Part shown: in pieces, positions 17,018 through 25,096 of the stretch | Position numbering within the stretch: the stretch's first letter is position 1 | Layout: each line of letters begins with the position of its first letter | NCBI RefSeq assembly: GCF_947498635.1 | Contig: NZ_CANMKV010000020.1 | Location: forward strand, 21,520 to 85,519 | Source: an uncultured Microbulbifer sp. | GTDB lineage: Bacteria; Pseudomonadota; Gammaproteobacteria; Pseudomonadales; Cellvibrionaceae | Direction of reading: 5' to 3' | DNA: 64,000 bases | Position numbers and translations under genes: made by a program | Notes under the pieces: generated by a model | Told to the model about the DNA's origin: nothing | Databases searched by the model: none | Seen by the model: only the letters and a program-made list of their open reading frames with translations

Positions 17018-19174
17018 ATGTACAATTTTAAATTTCCAAAGAAATTTTCACTGCACACACCGCTCAGCCTGGCCATTATTGCCGGCTGTACCTATTCCGG
17101 CATGTTGCTTGCCAATGAGGAGAACAGCAGCAAAGAGGGAGAAATGGAACAGATGGTAGTCACCGGGGTAAAAACCGAGCTGCCTCTCAACCTGGTGACA
17201 GACCCCAAAATACCTCGCCAACCCTTGCCTGCCAATGACGGTGCCGATTACCTGAAAACCATTCCCGGTTTTTCCGTAGTCCGCAAAGGCGGCACCAGTG
17301 GCGATCCCCTATTACGCGGTATGGGCGGTTCGCGCCTGGGCATGCTGTTGGATGGGGAATCGATTATGGGCGGCTGCCCCAGCCGCATGGACCCGCCCAC
17401 CGCATATATTTTCCCCGAGAGCCTCGATGAAATCGAAGTGATCAAGGGGCCCCAAAGTGTTGTGCATGGGCCGGGTAATTCCGCCGGGGTAGTACTGTTC
17501 AATCAGCTGCAGGAGCGTCCCAGCGAATCGGAGTGGGATATGCACGCGAGCCTGCTCGGCGGTAGTGCCGATCGCAAAGATGGACTCTTTGACCTCGCCT
17601 ATAAAACCCCCCAACTTTCCCTGCGCGGTTCGGCGACCTCCGCTTCCGCCGATGACTATGAAGATGGTGACGGCAACCAGGTGCACTCCAACTATGCGCG
17701 CTGGAGCAGCAAGGTAAACCTAGCCTGGACTCCAAACGACGATACCCGCCTGGAATTCGATAGCACCTTTAGCGACGCTGAAGCGGCCTATGCCGACCGG
17801 GGCGCTGACGGCAGTAAGTTTGATCGAGAAAGCTATAGAGCAAAATACCGCCGCAGTAACCCCGGGGGGCTGTTGAGTGCCATTGAGATTCAGGCGTATT
17901 ACAACTACATCGACCACGTTATGGATAACTACAGCCTGCGTGAACCTGCAGGGATGGCAGCTAACCCCAGCGCCATGAATTTAGACAGCGAGACCTATGG
18001 AACCAAGCTGAGCCTGGAGTTTGCCCCTGCGGATAACATCGAGCTAACCGCCGGCCTGGATACACGAGAAAACCGCCATAGCAGCCGCATGAGCATGAAC
18101 CAAACGATGCTTGATTACCGTCAGCTCGCGCGGGATGCAGATGCCGAATTTTCCCAGCTGGGTATTTTCTCCGAGGCCGGGTGGCAGATAGCTCCCAATC
18201 AACGCTGGATTGTCGGTGCCCGCCTAGACGACTGGGAAGTTCGCGACCTGCGCGAGACGATCTCTCTCTCGATGATGTCCTCTGTGGAAAACCCCAGTGC
18301 CGGGGAAACTCGCTCGGAACGCCTACCTAGCGGTTTCCTGCGCTATGAGCGAGCGCTGCCAACAGCACCTGAAAACTCAGCCACTCTCTATGCTGGCCTG
18401 GGATACAGCGAACGCTTCCCCGACTATTGGGAAATTTTCTCTCGCGAAGCGGAGGATTCCTACAGCGCACTCAATGTGGAAGCGGAAAAAATGACTCAGT
18501 TAGATATCGGCTATATTTACCGCGATGAAAATCTGTCCGCCAGTATTTCCGCCTTTGCCAGTGCTATTCGCGACTACCTGCTGGTACAGAATGACTTCCA
18601 GAAGACGGCGCTAATGGCAGAGATGAACGATATGTCCAGCATGGGCGACGACATGGATATGGGGAGCTCTTCAGGCGGCCGCACTGTTGCGGTAATACGC
18701 AATGTTCAGGCGCGGACTTGGGGACTGGAGCTGGATGCCAGCTATCAATTAACCGACAACTGGCGCAGTGAATTCACTCTGACATCAGTGCGCGGCGCCA
18801 ACGATAGCGACGAGAGCACTCTGGCCCAACTGCCTCCACTGGAGGCGCGCCTGGGGCTCCACTACGAGCATACCCAGTGGTCTGCGGGTATTCTGTGGCG
18901 GGCAATTGCCAGCCAGGATCGTGTCGATGTCGGCAAAGGCAATATCATCGGACAAGACTTCGGTCCCACAGACTCTGCCAATGTGCTGTCAATTAACGCG
19001 GGCTGGCGGCCAAACAAGCGTCTGCTGTTGACGGCGGGAATAGATAACCTTCTCGATGAAACTTACGCGGAACATGTCAGCCGCGCCGGTGCGGAAATTC
19101 CTAACTTTCCACAACTCGACAGGGTGAATGAACCCGGCAGGACCCTCTGGTTAAAGACTATTTATCGTATTTAA
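17018..19174 (+). CDS. TonB-dependent copper receptor (OprC/NosA type)
   Basis: The 718-residue protein has an N-terminal export signal (about 1-33), a TonB-box-like EMEQMVVTG, and a plug domain with GGTSGDPLLRGMGGSRLG and the IMGGCPSRMDPPTAYIFPE block that is characteristic of copper receptors. The beta-barrel follows, ending in an aromatic-rich last strand (LWLKTIYRI). A Met-rich loop near residues 528-550 (MNDMSSMGDDMDMGSS) and other Met clusters fit copper binding. It is in the outer membrane and needs TonB-ExbB-ExbD, not present here. The DUF2946-like gene upstream supports the copper role. Confidence 0.9.
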   Translation: MYNFKFPKKFSLHTPLSLAIIAGCTYSGMLLANEENSSKEGEMEQMVVTGVKTELPLNLVTDPKIPRQPLPANDGADYLKTIPGFSVVRKGGTSGDPLLRGMGGSRLGMLLDGESIMGGCPSRMDPPTAYIFPESLDEIEVIKGPQSVVHGPGNSAGVVLFNQLQERPSESEWDMHASLLGGSADRKDGLFDLAYKTPQLSLRGSATSASADDYEDGDGNQVHSNYARWSSKVNLAWTPNDDTRLEFDSTFSDAEAAYADRGADGSKFDRESYRAKYRRSNPGGLLSAIEIQAYYNYIDHVMDNYSLREPAGMAANPSAMNLDSETYGTKLSLEFAPADNIELTAGLDTRENRHSSRMSMNQTMLDYRQLARDADAEFSQLGIFSEAGWQIAPNQRWIVGARLDDWEVRDLRETISLSMMSSVENPSAGETRSERLPSGFLRYERALPTAPENSATLYAGLGYSERFPDYWEIFSREAEDSYSALNVEAEKMTQLDIGYIYRDENLSASISAFASAIRDYLLVQNDFQKTALMAEMNDMSSMGDDMDMGSSSGGRTVAVIRNVQARTWGLELDASYQLTDNWRSEFTLTSVRGANDSDESTLAQLPPLEARLGLHYEHTQWSAGILWRAIASQDRVDVGKGNIIGQDFGPTDSANVLSINAGWRPNKRLLLTAGIDNLLDETYAEHVSRAGAEIPNFPQLDRVNEPGRTLWLKTIYRI

Positions 19175-19214
19175 ATCGAGTATTTTCCAGCCGGTTCAAT
19201 GGCTGAGTAAACGG

Positions 19215-19245
19215 AGCGGGAAGCCCCTGCGGGTTTCCCGCTTTA
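19215..19245 (+). terminator. Intrinsic terminator after the copper receptor
   Basis: A 12-pair stem (AGCGGGAAGCCC with GGGTTTCCCGCT, one G-T pair) around CTGC, followed by TTT, lies 40 bases after the stop. Confidence 0.8.
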
Positions 19246-19319
19246 TAAGTGCGCTGTCATTTATCGCACTATGCTCAAACAATAAATACGTACGCCAACA
19301 AGGCGGCTAAATAATAATA

Positions 19320-19949
19320 TTAAAATCGATAGGAAAGATTGAGACTTAAAGTGCGCAGGTGTCCCAGGTTCACTCGATAGATCGAGCCAATATCATTGTA
19401 ATTGTACTCAATGGAGGTATCGAAATCCGGGTTCCACATAAACCGGTAACCGAGGCCCAGATTCCAAAAGGTATCGCTGCCATTTGCATTGATGACATGG
19501 TAGTAATAGCCATCATAATACCAATCATCCTCGCGATCCAAAGGGTGCCACTTGTCTTTGTGGTGATACCAGTAGCCGTATTTGCGCACATTATTCAGGT
19601 CAATATCGGCATAATTCCAGCCAGCCATCCAATAGAGGCACTGGACATAGCAGTTCAGGGTAAAATCCACCTTGAAATTCAGACCCACCTGATTGATTTT
19701 CACGCGGCTGTCATCAAATCGTGAATAGCGCAGGTTTACCTGCCACACACCCACCGCCGGGGTAATTCCCACGCTGGCATAACCGAAAAAATCCCGCTGA
19801 CTATTGAGCTGCAAATCTCCAGATCCCAAGCCCAGCGTGGTGATAACCCGATACTCCCCAGACTCTATACCCTCAAAAGGATTATTCCATTCCACCGCAC
19901 TGACCACAGGCGACACTAGCAGGGCCAGGGCAAAGAAAATTACTTTCAT
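19320..19949 (-). CDS. Outer-membrane beta-barrel protein, hypothetical
   Basis: Starting at the ATG at 19949 (AAGGA eight bases upstream) gives 209 residues with a clear signal peptide cleaved near SPVVSA-VEW. Most of the rest alternates polar and aromatic residues in amphipathic strands and ends in YRF, the terminal Phe expected of a BAM-assembled barrel. The region around KYGYWYHHKDKWHP and DDWYYDGYYYHV is unusually rich in Tyr, Trp, His and Asp. Two Cys in NCYVQC are unusual for a barrel. I do not recognise a named family. The much longer frame to 20252 crosses the HicB gene and is not credible. Confidence 0.7.
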   Translation of the reverse strand: MKVIFFALALLVSPVVSAVEWNNPFEGIESGEYRVITTLGLGSGDLQLNSQRDFFGYASVGITPAVGVWQVNLRYSRFDDSRVKINQVGLNFKVDFTLNCYVQCLYWMAGWNYADIDLNNVRKYGYWYHHKDKWHPLDREDDWYYDGYYYHVINANGSDTFWNLGLGYRFMWNPDFDTSIEYNYNDIGSIYRVNLGHLRTLSLNLSYRF

Positions 19950-19979
19950 GACAGACATCCTTGCATCACGATACTTATT

Positions 19980-20003
19980 AGGGAATCTCTGAAAATTTCG
20001 TAA
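19980..20003. repeat. IS-end-like sequence
   Basis: GGAATCTCTGAAAATTTCG resembles the 24-base terminal repeats of the MITE-like element at 44201-44374. No partner end was found nearby. It may be a lone remnant or coincidence. Confidence 0.3.
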
Positions 20004-20065
20004 TATCTCTGTGGGGCGTTTGTCGATCAGGCACCATGACCTCACAGAGTCCAGCCTCAGAAAAG

Positions 20066-20323
20066 CTATACACTCTCGACATCGATAATGGCCCAGATGC
20101 CACCCGCAAAGGCGGGGTTTTCTCGCAGATGATCCACATCCTGTGGCTTGGGCATGGGCTTCCCGGCCTTGTGTAACTCTTCGAGGCGCTGGAATATTGT
20201 TTCCGCCATTTTTTGCAGGGCGCCATCTAAGGTTTCGGCATAGCAATGACAATGCGGCAGGTCCGGTGCTATGGCACCGAAGCCGGCGTATTCAATATTG
20301 TGAAGCACAACCGGGTAGCGCAT
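20066..20323 (-). CDS. HicB-family antitoxin-like protein, orphan
   Basis: The 85-residue protein has the HicB fold pattern: MRYPVVLHNIEYAGFGAIAPDLPHCHCYAETLDGAL-type N-terminus (partial RNase-H-like fold) with a C-terminal extension (HKAGKPMPKPQDVDHL). No HicA-like toxin gene is visible on either side, so it is an orphan. A regulatory rather than toxin-neutralising role is possible. AGAG precedes the ATG. Confidence 0.75.
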   Translation of the reverse strand: MRYPVVLHNIEYAGFGAIAPDLPHCHCYAETLDGALQKMAETIFQRLEELHKAGKPMPKPQDVDHLRENPAFAGGIWAIIDVESV

Positions 20324-20839
20324 TGGAAAATTCTCTTAGTCATTAGCTTTCCAAAGCGTAGACGGGTTTCAATCTGGTGAAGGCAATCTGGCAAGGAAAA
20401 TCCACTATTTTTCCAGTGCAATAAATCCAGCGGTAGTATTTCTAATTGAGACAGACGCCTTCAGTAAATAATTATTTATTTTATTAAGTAATGAATAATT
20501 CCGTAGTGCCACTGGCACCCAGATCGCAGCACAATAAGTGCATGTTTTTGCAGGATCCCTCTAACCTGGCGGGTCTTAAAGGACATAACTGTCAAGTTGG
20601 ATCGATTGCAAAGTGCCAAACTTGGATCATTCGCGGTAAGCTGCGCCTTTCATCTGCCGCTTTTATAAGTAAACCAATTATTAAATTATCCAAAAATTCC
20701 TTTAAACCATTATCGGCTCACAAGGAGACTAAGAGTAAGGAAGGGCTTCCCGGCATTCTGCTGAAAAATTAAAACAGACCTATAGGATTCTGGATCAATC
20801 TTAGAAAAAATATTGTTTTACGCAAATTACAGGGAGGAG
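20324..20839. other. Intergenic stretch without supported gene
   Basis: AT-rich sequence. A 93-codon plus-strand frame at 20491-20772 has no ribosome-binding site, no recognisable motif and coding-unlike composition. I see no HicA remnant, RNA gene or terminator. Confidence 0.5.
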
Positions 20840-21043
20840 TCAGCGTGGCATTCTTCCCAACAGCGCCCGGCGGGAAAAGATCATACCGTTTAATGTGCGT
20901 CGCAGTAGCGTTTGATTTTCCGAATCGGTTTCCGCAATAGCATCCTGTTGCCGCTGCAACCAAGCAATTTCATCTTCGAGCTGCCGGCGCAGACCGCGAG
21001 TTTCACTGAGTGGCGGCTCATTATGGCTCATATGGCTGGGCAT
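20840..21043 (-). CDS. Small coiled-coil protein, hypothetical
   Basis: A 67-residue, mostly helical, charged protein (residues 15-60 with heptad-like Leu/Ile spacing, LRRQLEDEIAWLQRQQDAI). AAGG lies eight bases before the ATG at 21043. It sits 78 bases beyond the cysQ stop on the same strand, so it may be the last gene of that unit. It is not SlyX by pattern. Function unknown. Confidence 0.55.
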   Translation of the reverse strand: MPSHMSHNEPPLSETRGLRRQLEDEIAWLQRQQDAIAETDSENQTLLRRTLNGMIFSRRALLGRMPR

Positions 21044-21121
21044 GCTGCCGGCCTTTTCTGTTTTTATCTAAGGGCGTGACAAATAATATTGCGCCCCCAG
21101 CGGGGTGGGGGCATGGCAAGC

Positions 21122-21961
21122 TTAGTTCACGGATGACTCTGTGTTGAGTAAATCCTGCCAATCGAAAGACGCATCTCCGATCACATAAAAAAACGGATTC
21201 AACAGGGAATCCTTGCGGTTGTAGCGCAGCAGCTTGAATTGATCATCGACTACCGTGCCACCGGCCGCCTCGACCACCGCCTGGGCTGCGGCGGTGTCCC
21301 ATTCGCATGTTGGTGCCAGCCTGGGGTATAGGTCTGCGGCACCCTCCGCCACCAGACACAATTTGAGAGAGCTCCCCATGTTTTTACAGGCCACCGCTCC
21401 CAACCTGGATTCAATGCGCTCCACCAATTGATCCACGGCACCGGCACCATGACTGCGACTGGCGACCAGCTCAACCGCTTCGCCCGACTCCAGACGCTGT
21501 CTCAATGGACGCACACGGATATCTGTATCACCGGATACGGTACGTTTAAAAGCGCCAGCACCTTTGCCGCCAGCATAGGTGATATCCAACACCGGCACAT
21601 ACACCACCCCCAGCACGGGCTCGCCGTTTTCGATCAGCGCAACGTTTACGGTGAACTCGCCGGTGCGGCGGATAAATTCCTTGGTGCCATCCAGCGGATC
21701 CACAATCCAGTAGCGCTGCCACTGGCTGCGCTCGGCAAAAGAGGGCATTTCCTGCTCTTCGGACAACACCGGGACACCTTCGATCAGCTGCGCCAGCGCT
21801 GGAGCGAGGATCTTGTGGGCAGCCAGATCCGCCGCAGTCACCGGTGAATCGTCCGCCTTGGTTTCCACTTCCAGGTCGGCACTGCTGTGGTAAACCGTCA
21901 AAATGGCTTCCCCGGCGCCTTTGCAGATTGCGATTACCTGCTCCAATAATGCCTTATTCAT
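21122..21961 (-). CDS. cysQ: 3'(2'),5'-bisphosphate nucleotidase CysQ
   Basis: This 279-residue inositol-monophosphatase-fold enzyme hydrolyses PAP formed in sulfate assimilation. The metal-binding motif WIVDPLDGTKEF is complete, with the upstream Glu in LSEEQEMP and the C-terminal CEWDTAAAQAVVEAAGG block. It lies 38 bases downstream of the cysteine synthase gene on the same strand, so both steps of sulfur metabolism are probably cotranscribed. Confidence 0.9.
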   Translation of the reverse strand: MNKALLEQVIAICKGAGEAILTVYHSSADLEVETKADDSPVTAADLAAHKILAPALAQLIEGVPVLSEEQEMPSFAERSQWQRYWIVDPLDGTKEFIRRTGEFTVNVALIENGEPVLGVVYVPVLDITYAGGKGAGAFKRTVSGDTDIRVRPLRQRLESGEAVELVASRSHGAGAVDQLVERIESRLGAVACKNMGSSLKLCLVAEGAADLYPRLAPTCEWDTAAAQAVVEAAGGTVVDDQFKLLRYNRKDSLLNPFFYVIGDASFDWQDLLNTESSVN

Positions 21962-21999
21962 TAAAACTCCCTTATTTTTTAGGCTGTGATTATAGGACC

Positions 22000-22917
22000 T
22001 TAGGCGGAAAAAAGATCTTTTACAGACAGATAGCGCTCACCGCTGTCATAGCTAAATACCAGTACGCGACTGCCTGGGGCGAACTCACCCTCACGTTTTT
22101 TCAACGCCGCCAAACTGGCGCCGGAGGAAATACCCACAAAAATGCCCTCCCGCAAAGCGCACTGACGCGTCATTTCAAAACTATCCTCTTCGCTGACCAA
22201 AATAGTGCCGTCGAGCATCTCGGTATTCAGAACCTCCGGAATAAAGCCCGCACCAATTCCCTGTAGGCGGTGCAGACCTTTATCGCCACCACTGATCACC
22301 GGAGATTTTTCCGGTTCGACGGCAAACACCTGCAGCTTGGGAAAAGATGCCTTGAGAACCTCACCACAGCCCGTGATATGGCCGCCGGTGCCGACTCCGG
22401 TAATCAGATAATCCAGCCCCTCGGTGAAGTCGGCCAGAATTTCTTTAGCGGTAGTTTCTCGATGTACCTGGACATTGGCGCGATTGTTAAATTGCTGAGG
22501 CATCCAACCGTTGGCATGTTCTGCCAGTAATTCTTCAGCTTTGGCGATAGCGCCCCCCATCCCCTGTTCCTTGGGCGTGAGTACCAGCTCGGCCCCCATG
22601 GCAGTCATCACCTGCCGCCGCTCCAGTGACATGGATTCCGGCATGGTAAGAATCAAGCGATAGCCCTTCACTGCCGCCACCATGGCCAGACCGATTCCGG
22701 TGTTGCCGGAGGTGGGCTCAATAATCACACCGCCCACCGGCAGGGCGCCGCGACGCTCGGCATCCTCAATCATCGCCAGGGCGATGCGGTCTTTAATACT
22801 GCTGCCGGGATTGAAGCGCTCCACCTTCATCCACACCTCAATATCTGAGCGGAACAAGTGGTTAATGCGCACATGGGGGGTATTGCCGATGGTTTCCAGA
22901 ATATTGGCTGCCTTCAT
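22000..22917 (-). CDS. cysK: O-acetylserine sulfhydrylase (cysteine synthase A type)
   Basis: The 305-residue PLP enzyme makes cysteine from O-acetylserine and sulfide. The cofactor Lys is in [11 protein letters not shown], the substrate loop is [15 protein letters not shown], and [13 protein letters not shown] binds the phosphate. [15 protein letters not shown] favours the CysK over the CysM branch, but I cannot exclude CysM without a tree. It is upstream of cysQ. Confidence 0.85.
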   Translation of the reverse strand: MKAANILETIGNTPHVRINHLFRSDIEVWMKVERFNPGSSIKDRIALAMIEDAERRGALPVGGVIIEPTSGNTGIGLAMVAAVKGYRLILTMPESMSLERRQVMTAMGAELVLTPKEQGMGGAIAKAEELLAEHANGWMPQQFNNRANVQVHRETTAKEILADFTEGLDYLITGVGTGGHITGCGEVLKASFPKLQVFAVEPEKSPVISGGDKGLHRLQGIGAGFIPEVLNTEMLDGTILVSEEDSFEMTRQCALREGIFVGISSGASLAALKKREGEFAPGSRVLVFSYDSGERYLSVKDLFSA

Positions 22918-23179
22918 CGATAAAGCTCTCCGTTAATGACTTTCTCGGCAAACACGTCGTTCTGCCTATAAATAATTGCCTGAAGACAGATAGTAACCCA
23001 GATGCGCGCCACCCCAAGTGGCTCGGGTAAAAATCCAGGCGGTGGTAAAAGCTGGTAAATTCTTCAGGCAATCACAGCGATTAAACGGGTAACCCCCCAT
23101 CTTGTCTAAACCAGTTAATTGGCTCGCCAGCTTAAGGCGCCACTGAATAAAGAATCTGATAATAATAAGAGGCATCACT

Positions 23180-23842
23180 ATGATCGTTAACGCTCCCGCC
23201 GCCCATCAATCCAGTCCTTTCCTGCCCTGTACATTTGTGCTCTGTGCCGCTCTTTTTGTGCTTCTTGACGGCCTCGGAGTTACTGGCCTTTGGATGGCCT
23301 CCTTAAAAGCCCTGCCGATCGCCATCCTCGCCCAACTGGCACTGCGACAGCTGTATGGGCTCAGTCGCAGCCTGACACTCGCAGCCCTGGCTTTTTCTGC
23401 ACTCGGCGATGTGCTGCTGGAAATAACATTTACCCACCACTTTATCTTTGGCCTAGGCGCCTTTCTGCTAGCCCAACTTCTCTACGCTGCTAACTTCCTG
23501 CGCCACGCCGACTTCCGCAATCGCCGCAGCCTGATGCGAATCCTGCCGGTGATTCTGTGCGCTCTTGTGCTGGCCCGGCTGATTCTTCCTGTCACCGGGG
23601 AACTGGCACCGGCAGTGCTGTTTTACCTACTGGCCATTGTCGCCATGGCCCTGGGCGCGGCGGCACACCGGGGCAACTCGGGCCTATTATTCACTGGCGC
23701 AATCACCTTTATGCTGTCCGACACGCTGATTGCTCTAAATAAATTTGTCACCCCGCTCCCCCTTGCCGATACAGCAATTATGCTCACTTACTACAGTGCA
23801 CAGTTCGCCATCCTGTACGGCATACGCCGCACCCAGGCATAA
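23180..23842 (+). CDS. YhhN/TMEM86-family lysoplasmalogenase-like membrane protein
   Basis: The 220-residue protein has about eight hydrophobic segments. ALAFSALGDVLLEI and FGLGAFLLAQLLYAANFL carry the polar residues (Asp, Glu) conserved in the YhhN family, and GAITFMLSDTLIALNKF gives the second conserved block. Members hydrolyse the vinyl-ether bond of lysoplasmalogens in eukaryotes; the bacterial substrate is less certain. AGAGG lies before the ATG. Confidence 0.8.
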   Translation: MIVNAPAAHQSSPFLPCTFVLCAALFVLLDGLGVTGLWMASLKALPIAILAQLALRQLYGLSRSLTLAALAFSALGDVLLEITFTHHFIFGLGAFLLAQLLYAANFLRHADFRNRRSLMRILPVILCALVLARLILPVTGELAPAVLFYLLAIVAMALGAAAHRGNSGLLFTGAITFMLSDTLIALNKFVTPLPLADTAIMLTYYSAQFAILYGIRRTQA

Positions 23843-23920
23843 TGTCCCTTAATCTAGGGTATATATGGGGACAGCTACACTTTGGCCTCCCTCCCCACCA
23901 CTGAGAGGTAGACAGGCCCC

Positions 23921-24589
23921 ATGCTCGACTGGCGAAGTATCGACACTGTGCTGCTGGATATGGACGGCACCCTGCTGGATTTGCACTACGACAACCACTT
24001 CTGGCTCGACCATCTGCCCAGGCGCTACGCCGAAGTGCATGGCCTGGACCCACTGCACGCACAGGAAACCCTGCAAAAAGAGATCGATGCCCGCCGCGGT
24101 ACCCTGGAGTGGTACTGTCTCGATTTTTGGGCGGAGACCCTACAGATGGATATCCTCGAAGTGCTGCGCGAAATTGAGGAACGCATCGCCCTGCGCCCCC
24201 ACACCGAGGCCTTTCTCCAGGGCTTGCAACAGCTGCGCAAACCCACTTATCTGGTCACCAATGCGCACCGCCTTGGGCTCGAGCACAAGCTGGAACTTAC
24301 CGGTCTCGACCGCTGGTTTGACGGCATTATTTCCTCCCACGATTATGGACACGCCAAAGAGAGCGAACGATTCTGGCACGTCCTGCGCGAAGAGGTGACG
24401 TTCGACCCACAGCGCACCTTGTTTGTGGACGACAACCAGAGCGTACTGGCCGCCGCACAGGATTACGGTATCGCCCACCTGCTGTGTATCCGCCAACCCG
24501 ACAGCCGCGGCCCCAAACGCGAGATCAACAACTTCCCGGCAATTCATCATTTCGATGAAATTATGTCGCCGCATCACAGCAATAATTAA
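23921..24589 (+). CDS. yrfG: GMP/IMP nucleotidase YrfG-type HAD phosphatase
   Basis: The 222-residue HAD-family enzyme has motif I LLDMDGTLLDL with the two Asp, motif II VTNAHR, motif III Lys in GHAKES, and motif IV TLFVDDNQSV. The N-terminal MLDWRSIDTVLLDMD and the HYDNHFWLDHLP block match YrfG. It precedes hslR, as in E. coli, where yrfG-hslR-hslO-pckA neighbour each other. Confidence 0.88.
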   Translation: MLDWRSIDTVLLDMDGTLLDLHYDNHFWLDHLPRRYAEVHGLDPLHAQETLQKEIDARRGTLEWYCLDFWAETLQMDILEVLREIEERIALRPHTEAFLQGLQQLRKPTYLVTNAHRLGLEHKLELTGLDRWFDGIISSHDYGHAKESERFWHVLREEVTFDPQRTLFVDDNQSVLAAAQDYGIAHLLCIRQPDSRGPKREINNFPAIHHFDEIMSPHHSNN

Positions 24590-24630
24590 CCCGCAGAGTT
24601 CGGGTAACGCCTATATAACGACAGGTTTCG

Positions 24631-25008
24631 ATGGAAAAAGTACGTATAGACAAGTGGCTTTGGGCCGCGCGCTTCTTCAAGACCCGCAGCATCGCCAAAC
24701 AGGCGATTGAAGGCGGCAAGGTGCATGCCGATGGGCATAGAGTCAAAGCCAGCAAGGAACTCACCGTTGGTGCGCTGTTGAGTATTCGCCAGGGCTGGGA
24801 CCAGATGGAGGTGGAGGTTATCGCCCTCTCCGACCAGCGCCGCGGCGCCGATATCGCCCGTACCCTCTACCGCGAGACCGAGGGCAGTATCGCCCGGCGC
24901 GCTCGCGAGCGCAGCGAGCGCCAGGCGGCCAACGGCGGTATCCAGCCCGAGCGCCCCAACAAAAAGCAGCGCCGCCAGATCCATCGCTTCCTGCGAGAGC
25001 AGGACTAG
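24631..25008 (+). CDS. hslR: Heat-shock protein 15 (HslR), S4-domain RNA-binding protein
   Basis: The 125-residue protein starts with an S4 domain (VRIDKWLWAARFFKTRSIAKQAIEGGKVHADG) and ends in a highly basic tail (RPNKKQRRQIHRFLREQD). Hsp15 binds stalled 50S subunits carrying nascent chains and recycles them. Gene order yrfG-hslR is conserved. Confidence 0.95.
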   Translation: MEKVRIDKWLWAARFFKTRSIAKQAIEGGKVHADGHRVKASKELTVGALLSIRQGWDQMEVEVIALSDQRRGADIARTLYRETEGSIARRARERSERQAANGGIQPERPNKKQRRQIHRFLREQD

Positions 25009-25096
25009 CGGTAAATAACCAGAGTGGTGAAAATTCCGCCATTTTTATTCATAGCTGCTAAACTGGCTCAACTTAACCCGATAGAAAACAGCCCCG

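Noticed and set aside
19950..20252. A 101-residue extension of the barrel protein
   Set aside because: It runs through the HicB gene and places a signal peptide internally.
20324..20500. A HicA toxin partner upstream of HicB
   Set aside because: No frame with the short HicA pattern or its conserved His on either strand.
20491..20772. A 93-codon plus-strand ORF
   Set aside because: No ribosome-binding site, motif or plausible composition; it starts in an AT-rich intergenic region.
21085..21113. Hairpin after cysQ as a terminator
   Set aside because: GCCCCC/GGGGGC pairs but no T-run follows on the minus strand, and the small gene beyond it may be cotranscribed.
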